DNA of 64,000 nt from Luteimicrobium sp049844995 (lineage in GTDB: Bacteria > Actinomycetota > Actinomycetes > Actinomycetales > Cellulomonadaceae), in the NCBI RefSeq assembly GCF_049844995.1, contig NZ_JBNCMC010000011.1, forward strand, positions 24,435-88,434. The letters are read 5' to 3'. Positions 44,029 to 52,699 of the stretch are shown piece after piece; within the stretch, counting starts at the first letter, position 1, and every line of letters starts with the position of its first letter. Both the position numbers and the translations under genes were made by a program. The notes under the pieces were generated by a model, which saw only the letters and a program-made list of their open reading frames with translations, did no database searches and was not told the origin of the DNA.

Positions 44029-44751
44029 ATGGACGGGCTGCTGGACCGCGCGGTGCACCTCCTGTCGGCGTTCGACGACGACGGTGCGCCGCTGACACCG
44101 ACCGAGCTCGCGGCGCGCGCGGGCCTCGCCACGTCGACGGCACACCGCATCGCGACGGACCTCGAGCGGCTCGGGCTCCTCGCCCGCACGGCGTCGGGCG
44201 GGTACGTCCCCGGCACGACCCTGTGGGCGCTGGGGGAGCGCGCGCCGGTGGCGACCCGGCTGCGCGAGGCGGCCCTGCCGCACCTGCGGCGGCTGCACGA
44301 GCTCACGGGCGCCCAGGCCCACGTGACGGTGCTCGATCCCGCGGCCGAGGGCGCCTCCCGCCTGAGGTGCGTCGTGCGGGTGCGCGGCGGCGACCCGGCC
44401 GACGCGACGGGCGCCGAGCGTGAGCCGGCGGTCGGGTCGGACGCCGCGCTGAGCGCCGTGGCCGTCGCCCTGGGCCTCACGGGCCCCGCCGGCGCACGCG
44501 CGACCGAGCTGGCGCTGGTGCGAGCCGACGACGGCACGCTCGGCCTCGCCGCGCCCGTGCCCGAGGTCGACGGGCTGCCGGCCGCGGCGGTCGGCCTCGT
44601 CGTCGGGCCGGCCGACGACGCCGACGCGACCGCGCGGCGCGCCGGGCCGCTCGTGGTCGCGGCGTCCGTCGCGGTGGCGCGCGACCTCAGCGCCGACGAC
44701 GGCGCCGGGGGAGCGCAGCTCGTGGTCAGTGCGGGTGGTCCGACGGGCTGA
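44029..44751 (+). CDS. IclR-type helix-turn-helix regulator
   Basis: 240 residues. Winged helix MDGLLDRAVHLLSAFDDDGAPLTPTELAARAGLATSTAHRIATDLERLGLLAR at the N-terminus, then a ligand-domain-like part (REAALPHLRRLHELTGAQAHVTVLD). The effector domain is degenerate and alanine-rich and lacks the usual IclR motifs, so the ligand is unknown. Starts at 44002 (GTG) and 44020 (ATG) are also possible. The 3' end overlaps the DUF4031 gene by 26 bases on the other strand. Confidence 0.8.
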   Translation: MDGLLDRAVHLLSAFDDDGAPLTPTELAARAGLATSTAHRIATDLERLGLLARTASGGYVPGTTLWALGERAPVATRLREAALPHLRRLHELTGAQAHVTVLDPAAEGASRLRCVVRVRGGDPADATGAEREPAVGSDAALSAVAVALGLTGPAGARATELALVRADDGTLGLAAPVPEVDGLPAAAVGLVVGPADDADATARRAGPLVVAASVAVARDLSADDGAGGAQLVVSAGGPTG

Positions 44752-45028
44752 GAGCCCGCCGGGACGCGCGGTCGCGCCCGCGTACGCGCAGCCCCGAGGC
44801 CGCGAGCCGGCGGACGAGCTCGCGCCGGTCGACCGGCACCGCCCCCGCCGCGACGAGCTCGTCGTACCGCTCGACCGGGTAGTCGTAGTGGTCGAGGTCG
44901 AACGCCCGGCGCGGGATTCCCGCGGCGTCGGCGAACGCATGGAGCTCCTCGGTCGACGCATCGCTGACCAGGTGGCCCCAGACCGTTCCGTGCCGGGGCC
45001 AGCGGGCGTCGTCGATGAGGATGGTCAT
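44726..45028 (-). CDS. DUF4031 protein
   Basis: 100-residue protein beginning MTILIDDARWPRHGTVWGHLVSDASTEELHAFADAAGIPRRAFDLDHYDYP, which is the DUF4031 core: an acidic N-terminal strand followed by WGHLVSD and a DHYD motif. It may be a small metal-dependent enzyme, but no function is established. It follows the WXG100 gene by 28 bases and is probably co-transcribed. Confidence 0.83.
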   Translation of the reverse strand: MTILIDDARWPRHGTVWGHLVSDASTEELHAFADAAGIPRRAFDLDHYDYPVERYDELVAAGAVPVDRRELVRRLAASGLRVRGRDRASRRALSPSDHPH

Positions 45029-45056
45029 GCCCCGATCATCCCAGCGCTCGAGCCGC

Positions 45057-45347
45057 TCAGCGTCCGAACAGCGCGGCCGCTCCGGCCTCCGCGTCTGCGT
45101 ACGTCTGGGCCGTGGCCGTCATCGCCACCTGGATCCCGCCCAGGGAATCGTCGACCCGCGCCTGCACGGCCCGCCAGTCGTCGACGACCGCCGCGAACCG
45201 CGCGGCCGCCTCGCCGTGCCAGGTGCCCTGCAGCCCCTCCAGCCGGTGCAGCATCGCCGCGACCTGGCCGCGCACGGCGTCGCCCGTGTCCTGGACCACC
45301 CGCGCGGCGTGCGCGACCTCCGCGCTGTCGACCTCGAACCTGCTCAT
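45057..45347 (-). CDS. WXG100-family protein (ESAT-6-like)
   Basis: 96 residues: two predicted helices around a turn with the WXG motif (GTWHGEAAARFAAVVDDW). The family comprises secreted small proteins exported by type VII (ESX) systems, or toxin-immunity adaptors. The C-terminal YxxxD/E secretion signal is suggested by YADAE in TAQTYADAEAG. No ESX genes are in the window. Start at ATG 45347 with GGAGG a few bases upstream; an ATG at 45374 would add nine residues. Confidence 0.85.
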   Translation of the reverse strand: MSRFEVDSAEVAHAARVVQDTGDAVRGQVAAMLHRLEGLQGTWHGEAAARFAAVVDDWRAVQARVDDSLGGIQVAMTATAQTYADAEAGAAALFGR

Positions 45348-45476
45348 GAGTCCTCCGTCCCCGGGGCCCCGCATGGGCCCGACGGACGAGACGCTAGGCG
45401 GCCGCCGACGACGTGTGCCGGCGCTGGTACGCCGCCTGTGGACGGCAGCGGACCGAGTCGCCGGTGGGGACGGTGC

Positions 45477-46196
45477 TCAGGCCAACGGCTCGCTGGGCGC
45501 CTCGGCCACGAGGCGCGAGAGCTCCTTGTCGATGCGCGCCTGCTCCGCCTGGAGGTTCTGGCGCGCCGCCTCCTCCCACGCGTGACCCATCGGGCTCGCG
45601 TAGATCCTGGGGCGGGCGAGGAACCGGGACACGATCGCGCGCCGCGCACGCAGGAAGTCCGGCAGCGGGATCGCCGCGTACTCCTCGCGGACCGCGCGCA
45701 GGTACTCCTTGTAGCGCTGCGGCTCGCTCGCGAGCAGCGCCAGGTCGGCGTCCGACAGGACCGCCGCGTCGCCGTCGCCGGGATCCGGGAAGTGCCGGTG
45801 CAGCATGGCGACGAGGTCGCGCACGCGCGCCGCGGTGCGCTGCGGGACGCCCAGGGCGGACAGCTGCTCGAACGCCAGGAGGGCGCTCGCGTCCTCGTCG
45901 GCACTGCCGAGAGTCGCGTGCTCCGCATCCGTGTCGTGCGCGAAGACCGCCCCGTGGTACCAGGCCGCGAGCCGGACGGCGTCGGGCTCGTGGGTCTCCT
46001 GGGAGAGCTCGTCGACGCGACCCAGCACGTCCATGAGGTGCCGGACGTTGTGGAACGACCGGGACGGGTGCGACCACCGGTCGAGGAGCCGTTGCCCCGC
46101 CGCGCGGACCTCCTCGTCGGGCGCTGTCGCGCCCGCGCCCCGGCAGGACCGGAGCCAGGAGGTGCCGAGCCATTGATGTGCGTCGTGGACGCCCAT
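45477..46196 (-). CDS. HD-superfamily metal-dependent phosphohydrolase-like protein
   Basis: 239 residues. SRSFHNVRHLMDVLGRVDEL and LAAWYHGAVFAHDTDAE contain the His and His-Asp residues of the HD fold (COG4339 type), followed by RDLVAMLHRHF and SDADLALLASEPQRYKEYLRAVREEY. Probably a phosphohydrolase of unknown substrate. It starts 38 bases after the histidine-kinase stop on the same strand and may be part of that operon. GAAGG is upstream of the ATG. Confidence 0.82.
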   Translation of the reverse strand: MGVHDAHQWLGTSWLRSCRGAGATAPDEEVRAAGQRLLDRWSHPSRSFHNVRHLMDVLGRVDELSQETHEPDAVRLAAWYHGAVFAHDTDAEHATLGSADEDASALLAFEQLSALGVPQRTAARVRDLVAMLHRHFPDPGDGDAAVLSDADLALLASEPQRYKEYLRAVREEYAAIPLPDFLRARRAIVSRFLARPRIYASPMGHAWEEAARQNLQAEQARIDKELSRLVAEAPSEPLA

Positions 46197-46234
46197 GCCC
46201 TGCCTTCGTCGTACGAGTTCTGACGCTTGCGAGC

Positions 46235-47833
46235 CTACTCTGACGGCGCGGTGCCGGTGGCCACCGGGACCTCGATGCGGACGGTCAGACCGCCGCCGGG
46301 GGTGTCGCGGACTGCGACGTGCCCGTCGTGCGCACCGACGATCGCCGCGACGATCGCGAGCCCCAGGCCCGACCCGCCGGACGCGCGGTTGCGCGACGAG
46401 TCGGCCCGGTAGAACCGCTCGAAGACGTGCCGCGCCTGCTCCTCGCTGACGCCCGGCCCGTGGTCGCGGACCTCGAGGACCCCGCGCGCGCCGTCGTCGG
46501 TGACGCCCACCGCGACCTGGGCGGGGGTGCCCGCCGGCGTGTGTCGGGCCACGTTGCCCACGAGGTTCACGAGGACCTGCCGCAGGCGGTCCTCGTCGCC
46601 CGTCACGACGACGTCGGGCACAGTGGGGCTCGCGTCCCGCGGACCGGGCGGCGTGAGCGAGGTCAGCGAGACCTCCCGCGAGGGGTCGAGGGCCTCGAGG
46701 TCGCGCGTCGCATCCTGGGCGAGGGCGGTGAGGTCGACGGGCTCCTTGCGCACCGGGCGGCCCTCGTCCAGGCGCGCCAGGGCGAGCAGGTCGTTGACGA
46801 GCGTGCCCATGCGGCTCGCGGAGTCCTCGATGCGGCGCATGGTGTCGTCCACCTGGTCCGACGTCGTCAGCGCGCCCATGCGGTAGAGCTCGCCGTAGCC
46901 GCGGATCGTCGCGAGCGGGGTGCGGAGCTCGTGCGACGCGTCCGAGACGAAACGGCGCATGCGCCCCTCCGACGCCTCCTGGGCGGCGAACGACGACTCG
47001 ATCTGCGCGAGCATCGCGTTGAGCGACGCCGTGAGGGAGCCGACCTCCGTGCTCGGCGGCTCCTGCGGGACGCGCTGGGTGAGGTCGCCGCCCGCGATCG
47101 CGGCAGCCGTCGTCTCGATCGCGTGGAGTGGACGCAGCTCGCGGCGGACCAGCCAGTAGCCCAGAGCCGCGCCGACGATGATCACCGCGAACGCGGTGAG
47201 GCCGAGGACCTTGCCGAGCTGGTGGACGGTGGACTGGACGTCGGCGAGCGGGAGCGCGACGTAGACGATCGCGTTGAGCGAGCCGTCCGTCGGGGAGTAT
47301 CCGGCCGCCGCGAGCATGCGCCACTTGTAGCCGCTGGCGTTGCCCGACTTGTCGACGGATTCGACGGTGAACGGCGCACGACCGCGGGCGGCGACCTGGG
47401 CGACGGTCAGGTCCGGTGCTTGCGGCGTGCCGTAGAGCTCGACGACGCGGTCCTGGTTGTACGGCTTGACCGAGCCGCTGAGGAAGTCCACCTCGACGTA
47501 GTACTGGCTCGGGAGGGCAGTGCTCGAGAACTGACGCGTCTGCGCCATCTGGGCGACGGTGTCCGCGTTCTGCGTGAGCTGCTCGTCCACCTGGTCGACG
47601 AGGTAGCGCTGCACGAGCGTGATGCTCGACACCGCCGCCACCACGAGCCCGACCGCCAGCAGCGCCGAGACGATCGCGACGAGCCGGGAGCGCAGCGGGA
47701 TCCGGGCCCACCAGGTCCACCGGGGGCTGCCGGGGGGTGCGTCGACGTGCAGGACGCGCGGGGCGCCGTCGGGCGCGGACGTGTCCCCGGCGGCCTCCGC
47801 GCGGGGCGGGGACGTCGAGGTCACGACGGTCAC
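46235..47833 (-). CDS. Sensor histidine kinase (TrcS/MprB-like)
   Basis: 532 residues: a 45-residue cytoplasmic N-terminus, membrane helix 1 (LVAIVSALLAVGLVVAAVSSITLV), an extracytoplasmic sensor of about 120 residues, helix 2 (VLGLTAFAVIIVGAALGYWLV), a HAMP segment, then SDASHELRTPLATIRGYGELYRMG with the phosphorylated His near residue 301, N box NLVGNVARHT, and DHGPGVSEEQ and GSGLGLAIVAAIVGAH. The GTG start overlaps the regulator's stop (GTGA). Stimulus unknown. Confidence 0.9.
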   Translation of the reverse strand: MTVVTSTSPPRAEAAGDTSAPDGAPRVLHVDAPPGSPRWTWWARIPLRSRLVAIVSALLAVGLVVAAVSSITLVQRYLVDQVDEQLTQNADTVAQMAQTRQFSSTALPSQYYVEVDFLSGSVKPYNQDRVVELYGTPQAPDLTVAQVAARGRAPFTVESVDKSGNASGYKWRMLAAAGYSPTDGSLNAIVYVALPLADVQSTVHQLGKVLGLTAFAVIIVGAALGYWLVRRELRPLHAIETTAAAIAGGDLTQRVPQEPPSTEVGSLTASLNAMLAQIESSFAAQEASEGRMRRFVSDASHELRTPLATIRGYGELYRMGALTTSDQVDDTMRRIEDSASRMGTLVNDLLALARLDEGRPVRKEPVDLTALAQDATRDLEALDPSREVSLTSLTPPGPRDASPTVPDVVVTGDEDRLRQVLVNLVGNVARHTPAGTPAQVAVGVTDDGARGVLEVRDHGPGVSEEQARHVFERFYRADSSRNRASGGSGLGLAIVAAIVGAHDGHVAVRDTPGGGLTVRIEVPVATGTAPSE

Positions 47834-48558
47834 CGCGGCGGCTGGCGGAGCAGGTAGCCGACGCCGCGCTTGGTCTGGATGAGCGACGGCAGCGGCACGG
47901 GCTCGCCGTCCGGGCCGGGAACGGTGAGGGTGTCGATCTTGCGGCGCAGGTAGGAGATGTAGGACTCGACGATGTTCGCGTCGCCGCCCCAGTCGTACTG
48001 CCACACGTGGTCGAGGATCTGCGCCTTGGACAGCACGCGGCCGCCGTTGAGCATGAGGTAGCGCAGCAGCTTGAACTCGGTGGGGGACAGCTCGACGAGC
48101 TGGCCGGCCCGGTGCACCTCGTGCGAGTCCTCGTCGAGCTCGAGGTCGGCGAAGCGGAGCACCGCGGTGTCGTCGGGCTCGGCGTGCGTGCGGCGCAGGA
48201 CGGCGCGGATGCGCGCCACGACCTCCTCGAGGCTGAACGGCTTGGTGACGTAGTCGTCGCCGCCGACCGTCAGCCCCGCGATCTTGTCCTGCGTGTCGTC
48301 GCGCGCGGTCAGGAACAGGACCGGCGTGTACTGGCCCTTCTCGCGCATGCGCCGCGTGACGGTGAAGCCGTCCATGTCGGGCAGCATGACGTCGAGCACG
48401 ACCAGGTCCGGGTCCAGGTCGCGGACGAGCTTGAGCGCGCTCTGGCCGTCCGCGGCGGCGTGCACCTCGAACCCGGCGAAACGCAGCGACGTCGACAGCA
48501 GCTCACGGATGTTGGGCTCGTCGTCGACGACCACGAGCCGCGCCTCAGGACTCCCCAT
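47830..48558 (-). CDS. Response regulator, OmpR/PhoP family
   Basis: 242 residues: receiver with VVDDEPNIRELL, phospho-acceptor in LVVLDVMLPDMDGF and Lys in YVTKPFSLEEVV, then a winged helix with LSPTEFKLLRYLMLNGGRVLSKAQILDHVW and IVESYISYLRRKID...TKRGVGYLLR. It closely resembles the TrcR/MprA group. ATG 48558 (MGSPEARLVVVDDE) is the natural start; the open frame continues upstream into the intergenic repeat to 48762, which I do not count. GTGA overlap with the kinase. Confidence 0.92.
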   Translation of the reverse strand: MGSPEARLVVVDDEPNIRELLSTSLRFAGFEVHAAADGQSALKLVRDLDPDLVVLDVMLPDMDGFTVTRRMREKGQYTPVLFLTARDDTQDKIAGLTVGGDDYVTKPFSLEEVVARIRAVLRRTHAEPDDTAVLRFADLELDEDSHEVHRAGQLVELSPTEFKLLRYLMLNGGRVLSKAQILDHVWQYDWGGDANIVESYISYLRRKIDTLTVPGPDGEPVPLPSLIQTKRGVGYLLRQPPR

Positions 48559-48626
48559 GACTCGAGTGTGTCCCCGCTGCCTGGAGAATTCCTGGCAACG
48601 GGCCGGGAACGGTCCGAGAACCCGTG

Positions 48627-48930
48627 CGCCGATGGTGACGCCCCGTTCGCCGACGGTGACGCCCCGTTCGCCGAGGGTGACGTACGTGTCCGTGGTCGGG
48701 TCCGCGGGCGGGCTCGGACAGGCGGTTCGGACTGCGTCGTCGTCGAGCATGCGATCGGCCACCGCCCGAGCGTGCCGACCATGCGAGCACTCACATGCTC
48801 GACGCCGAGAAGGGGTCTGCTCGCATGCTCGGCGCTGCGATGGGTCACCGACCGCATGCTCAGCACCGCGACGTCACCGTCGGCGCACCGCACGTCACCG
48901 TTTGCGAACGGGGCGTCACCGTCGGCGCGG
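48627..48930. repeat. Dispersed intergenic repeat, copy B
   Basis: Occupies most of the 444-base gap (48559-49002) between a regulator gene and the NYN gene. The left end has three direct copies of a 21-base unit with core CGCCGACGGTGACG (the first and third each with one change). The right end (about 48870-48930) has three inverted copies with core CGTCACCGTCGGCG. The middle holds several GCATGC-centred palindromic pieces (near 48748, 48795, 48824 and 48854). Blocks at 48645-48739 and 48786-48838 match copy A near 17.1-17.5 kb. Confidence 0.8.
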
Positions 48931-48953
48931 GACCGGCCAGCGGGGCTGGCGGG

Positions 48954-49004
48954 CTCGGGGAGCGACGGTCCTCGGGGAGCGACGGTCCTCGGGGAGCGAC
49001 GGTC
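48954..49004. repeat. Three tandem copies of a 17-base unit
   Basis: CTCGGGGAGCGACGGTC occurs at 48954-48970, 48971-48987 and 48988-49004 without a mismatch. The third copy runs into the stop codon of the NYN gene (minus strand). Confidence 0.9.
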
Positions 49005-49620
49005 AGAGGAAGCGCAGCGGGTCGAACTCCTCGATCGGGATGATCCGGACGCGGGGCAGCGGCGTGGTGAACGCCTGCACGTCGTGCTCGAGGTCGAGGA
49101 TCTCCAGGCCCCGGCCGGCGAGCTCCGTCATCCGCAGGTTCACGAACTCGCGGAAGCCCAGGAGCCCGACGCGGCGGTCGTCGCCCAGGAGCGCCTCGAC
49201 CTGCGGGATGAAGTCGCCGTCGTGGCTCGCGAGGACGACGTTGCCGGGCCGGTCGCGCAGCGCGTCGAGCGTGCGCTGGATGCCGATGTCGACGACCTTC
49301 TCGGTGCCGTTCCCCGAGAGCGGGACCGGGCGGTAGCTCATGGCGAGCAGCGCCTGGACGAACGGCATCGGCAGCTGGCCCGACGTCGCGTTGAGGAAGA
49401 AGAGCGGGACGACCGGTCCGCCCCAGGTGCTTCCCACGAACGACGCGATGCGGTCCCAGCGGGGCCGCTCGTCCGGGCTGGGGCGGTGGCCGAGCACGCT
49501 CATCCCGAGCGTCGCGTCGATGTTCTCGCCGTCCACCAGCAGGTACGTCGGGACGTTCGTCGCGGCCGCGCCCGGGGCGGGCTGGTCGGACGGGGCGGGG
49601 TTCGCGCTCGGGTCGCTCAT
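49003..49620 (-). CDS. NYN-domain protein (PIN-like ribonuclease)
   Basis: 205 residues. The NYN/LabA-like fold is marked by the acidic metal-site motifs YLLVDGENIDATLG, EKVVDIGIQRTLDAL and VVLASHDGDFIPQVEALLGDDRRVGLLGF. Such proteins are predicted RNA endonucleases. The N-terminal 25 residues are Pro/Ala-rich. The last codons overlap the 17-base tandem repeat. No antitoxin or partner gene is adjacent. Confidence 0.87.
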   Translation of the reverse strand: MSDPSANPAPSDQPAPGAAATNVPTYLLVDGENIDATLGMSVLGHRPSPDERPRWDRIASFVGSTWGGPVVPLFFLNATSGQLPMPFVQALLAMSYRPVPLSGNGTEKVVDIGIQRTLDALRDRPGNVVLASHDGDFIPQVEALLGDDRRVGLLGFREFVNLRMTELAGRGLEILDLEHDVQAFTTPLPRVRIIPIEEFDPLRFL

Positions 49621-49662
49621 GTCGCCACCCTATCCGCGCCCGGCCCGTCTACTTCGCGGAAA

Positions 49663-49696
49663 GGGCGGGCGCGGCCGTCGCCGGCCGTGCCCGCCC
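49663..49696 (-). terminator. pspA terminator
   Basis: GGGCGGGC-G-CGGCCG with CGGCCG-T-GCCCGCCC, a 15-base stem with one G-U pair and loop tcgc, between the end of pspA and the start of the NYN gene. Confidence 0.65.
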
Positions 49697-49772
49697 CGGA
49701 GCCCGCGCTGAGGTGCACGCGCGGTGGTGCAGCCCTGGTTGCCTTCCGGGCGCGAGGCCCGGTGGTCCCGAC

Positions 49773-50564
49773 CTAGGACTGCGCGTCGGTGGACGGCGGC
49801 GCCGCGATCTCGGGCGTCACCGGGGTGGGCGTGACCATGGGCACCGAGGAGCCCGTGCCCTTGAGCGCGGCGAGCCGCGCCTCGATCTCGATCTGCTCGC
49901 CCGCGTCCTCGAGCTCGGCGAACTGCGAGTCGAGGGACGACGCAGCGATCTCGGCCTGGCCCTGGGCCAGCGCCTCCTGCCGGCGGACCTTCTCCTCGAA
50001 CCGCGACACCTCGCTCGTCGGGTCGAGGACGTTGATCGAGCCGATGGCGCTCTGCACCTGCTGCTGCGCCTGCGCGGTCTTGGCGCGGGCGACGAGGGAG
50101 TCGCGCTTGGACTTCAGCTGGCCGAGCTTGTCCTTCATGGTCGCGAGGCCGGTCTTGAGCTTCTCGACGGTCTCGCGCTGCGACGCGATGAGCGGCTCGG
50201 CCTGCTTGACCTCCTGCTCGGCCTGGATCTGCTTGCCGAGCGCGACCTTCGCAAGGTTGTCGAACTTGTCGGCGTTGGCGGCGTCGCCGGCCGCGCGGTA
50301 CCTGTCGGCCTGGGTGGACGCGGCGAGCGCCTTCTGGCCCCAGTCCTGCGAGGCCCGGACGTCCTCGTTGTAGTCCTGCTCGGCGAGCCGCAGGTTGCCG
50401 ATGGTCTGCGCGACGGCCTGCTCGGCCTCGGCGATGCTGTTCGTGTAGTCACGGACCAGCTGGTCCAGCATCTTCTGCGGGTCCTCCGCGTTGTCGAGCA
50501 GCGCGTTGATGTTGGCCTTGGTGAGCTGGGCGATGCGCCCGAAGATGCTCTGCTTCTCCGCCAT
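49773..50564 (-). CDS. pspA: PspA/IM30-family membrane-stress protein
   Basis: 263-residue ESCRT-III-like coiled-coil protein that binds and protects the cytoplasmic membrane. The N-terminal amphipathic helix (IFGRIAQLTKANINALLDNAEDPQKMLDQLVRDY) and a long charged coiled coil (to about residue 220) are typical; the tail is a low-complexity PMVTPTPVTPEIAAPPS. Strong ribosome site GGAGG. Lies downstream of a TPM-domain gene on the same strand, with 52 bases between them, so the two are likely co-transcribed. Confidence 0.92.
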   Translation of the reverse strand: MAEKQSIFGRIAQLTKANINALLDNAEDPQKMLDQLVRDYTNSIAEAEQAVAQTIGNLRLAEQDYNEDVRASQDWGQKALAASTQADRYRAAGDAANADKFDNLAKVALGKQIQAEQEVKQAEPLIASQRETVEKLKTGLATMKDKLGQLKSKRDSLVARAKTAQAQQQVQSAIGSINVLDPTSEVSRFEEKVRRQEALAQGQAEIAASSLDSQFAELEDAGEQIEIEARLAALKGTGSSVPMVTPTPVTPEIAAPPSTDAQS

Positions 50565-50616
50565 GTCCTTGCCTCCGTCGTCCGGTGTTGCCGTTCGTGA
50601 ATGTCCCTGGCAGGGG

Positions 50617-52644
50617 TCAGAAGCGCCCGCCGGTGCTGCGGTCCCCGCCGCCACCACCACCGCCGAAGCCTCCGCCGCCTCCACCGAAGCCGCCTCCGCC
50701 GCCCCAGCCGCCCCCGCCCCCGCCGAAGCCGCCTCCGCCGCGCAGGATCGAGTCGATGAGGATGCCCCCGAGGATCATGCCGCCGACGTTCGAGCCGCCG
50801 CCCCCGCCGGGCCCCCGCTGCTGGTTCGACCAGGTCTCGACGTCGCGCTGCGCGAGCTGCTGCGCCTGCTGCGCGTACTGCTCGGCCTGCTGCGCGAGCG
50901 TGAGGGCCTGCTGCGGGTCGGAGTCCTTGAGGGCCAGGGCCTGCTGCAGCAGCCGCGCCGCCTCCGACAAGCGGGTCCGGGCCTCCGGTCCGACGGCACC
51001 CTTGCGGGTGTCGATGAAGTCGCCCACGGCCCGCACCTGCGAGTCCACGCGGCCGATCGTCTGGTCGAGGAGCGCACGCGCCTTGGCGTCGGCCTCGGCC
51101 TTGGCGCGGAAGGGTGCGAGGGCGGCGTCGAGCGTGGCCTCCGCGGACGTCAGCTCGGCCTGCGCCGCGAGCGGGTCCCCGCCGGTCCGGGCGGCACGCG
51201 CGGCGCTGACCGCGGCCTGCGCGGGGCCGACGGCGGCCTGCACGCCGGCGTCGGCGGATGCGAGGCGCTGCGCGTCGGCCAGGTCGGACGTGATCGACGC
51301 GATCCCCTTCTCGAGGTTCTCGCCGGCGTGGGCGAGGCGGTCGCCGGCGCTCTCGACGGCGTCGAGCAGGGTGGCGGCCTGCCCGACGGCGGTCCCGCCC
51401 GCCCGCGACCGGGCCACGGCCGCCCCGCGGTCGCCGCGCTCGACGTCGGCGCGTCCCTCGGTCACGGAGCGCAGCGCGCCGTCGAGCAGGGCGGACGCCT
51501 GGTCGGGGTTGCCGGCGAGGGAGGCGAGCGCCGTCGGCGGGTAGGTCCGCGCGAGCTCGGCGAGGCTCGCGCGGGCCGGCTCGACGCGGGCCCTGAGCTC
51601 GCCTGCGCGCTGCTCGACCTCGTCGAGGACCTGCGGGGCGCGGGCCTCGAGCTGCCGCAGCTCGTCGAACCTCGCGGCCTGGGCCCGCATGGCGTCCGAC
51701 GCCGCCCGGCACAGCGTGACGATCTGGATCAGCATGCCGCGGGCCTGGGGCTCGGTCTCGGGCTGGTCGTCGTCGAGCTGTTGGCGCAGCGTGAACGCCT
51801 GCGCCACCTTCTGCTTGGCGTCGTCGAGCGCGACCTGGAACTCCTGCGTGGCCTCCTGCCCGAACTGGGCCTGCGCGAACCCGAGCTCCTGCTCGGCGGA
51901 CTTCGCGTCGTCGTCGATCGTGACGAGCGCGTTCGCGGCCCGTCGCTGCAGGTCGGCCGTGGTCAGCGCGGCAAGGGCCTCGGGCGCGTCGGGGTCGGTG
52001 CCCGGCGGGACGTACCGTCCGCCGTTCTGCGCGAGCCGGCGCCCCCGCCGCGACGCGCGCACCACGAAGAGCACGATCACGACGAGGACCGCGAGTCCCA
52101 CGACCCACCAGACCCACGCCGTCGACGAGCCGGAGCCCTCGCCGCCGAGCGCCTGCGCCCCGGCGATCGCGGCGCCCGCCCAGTCGTCGTCGGACAGGTG
52201 GGAGCGGATCTCGTCGTCGGCCTTCGCCAGGTCGTCGTCGGACAGGACGGACGTGGGCGCCTCGACGCGCAGCCCGTACGCGCGGTCGTCCGTCGCGACG
52301 GCGAGCAGGAGCTGGTTCTTCCCGAGCTGCGACAGGTCCGCCGTCTGCTTGGCCCAGTCCTCGCCCGACGCGCCGTCGAACGACGACACGTAGACGACCC
52401 ACAGGTCGAGCTCGGTGGTGTCGGACAGGTGGTCGAGCGCCGCCTTGACGTCGGCCTCGTCCGAGCCCTTCAGCGCGCCGACCTGGTCGGTGATCGGCCC
52501 CGAGAGCCGGAACGGCGCCACCTGCGGCAGCGGCGCGGTCGCCCCCGCCGACGAGGGGACCAGGAAGACGGGGACGAGGACGAGCGCGATCAGCGCGAGC
52601 GCGACGGACGCGAACGACCGCCGCGGACGGGGAGGGAGGGCCAC
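50617..52644 (-). CDS. TPM-domain membrane protein with coiled coil and Gly-rich tail
   Basis: 675 residues: signal peptide (SVALALIALVLVPVFLVPSSAGA), extracytoplasmic TPM domain (VGALKGSDEADVKAALDHLSDTTELDLWVVYVSSFDG...LLLAVATDDRAYGLRVEA), one membrane helix (WVWWVVGLAVLVVIVLFVV), a cytoplasmic Ala/Glu/Gln-rich coiled coil of about 400 residues and a C-terminal glycine-rich tail (runs of GGGG with Phe and Trp) ending GDRSTGGRF. It resembles the TPM partner often found next to pspA. The GTG start has a -10 hexamer six bases upstream. Confidence 0.85.
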   Translation of the reverse strand: MALPPRPRRSFASVALALIALVLVPVFLVPSSAGATAPLPQVAPFRLSGPITDQVGALKGSDEADVKAALDHLSDTTELDLWVVYVSSFDGASGEDWAKQTADLSQLGKNQLLLAVATDDRAYGLRVEAPTSVLSDDDLAKADDEIRSHLSDDDWAGAAIAGAQALGGEGSGSSTAWVWWVVGLAVLVVIVLFVVRASRRGRRLAQNGGRYVPPGTDPDAPEALAALTTADLQRRAANALVTIDDDAKSAEQELGFAQAQFGQEATQEFQVALDDAKQKVAQAFTLRQQLDDDQPETEPQARGMLIQIVTLCRAASDAMRAQAARFDELRQLEARAPQVLDEVEQRAGELRARVEPARASLAELARTYPPTALASLAGNPDQASALLDGALRSVTEGRADVERGDRGAAVARSRAGGTAVGQAATLLDAVESAGDRLAHAGENLEKGIASITSDLADAQRLASADAGVQAAVGPAQAAVSAARAARTGGDPLAAQAELTSAEATLDAALAPFRAKAEADAKARALLDQTIGRVDSQVRAVGDFIDTRKGAVGPEARTRLSEAARLLQQALALKDSDPQQALTLAQQAEQYAQQAQQLAQRDVETWSNQQRGPGGGGGSNVGGMILGGILIDSILRGGGGFGGGGGGWGGGGGFGGGGGGFGGGGGGGDRSTGGRF

Positions 52645-52650
52645 GCACCG

Positions 52651-52656
52651 ATACTT
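52651..52656 (-). promoter_or_regulatory. -10 hexamer for the TPM-pspA operon
   Basis: AAGTAT on the minus strand ends six bases before the GTG at 52644. Confidence 0.4.
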
Positions 52657-52699
52657 CCGTGCGGGTCCCCGGGCCGCAACCAGGCTCCGGGCGGCGATC

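Noticed and set aside
48559..48762. N-terminal extension of the response regulator into the repeat
   Set aside because: The receiver domain begins right after ATG 48558, and the extension is made of repeat sequence with no conserved regulator content.
48627..48930. CRISPR-like array
   Set aside because: The repeated units are only 14-21 bases, nearly adjacent, partly inverted, and lack uniform spacers; no cas genes are present.
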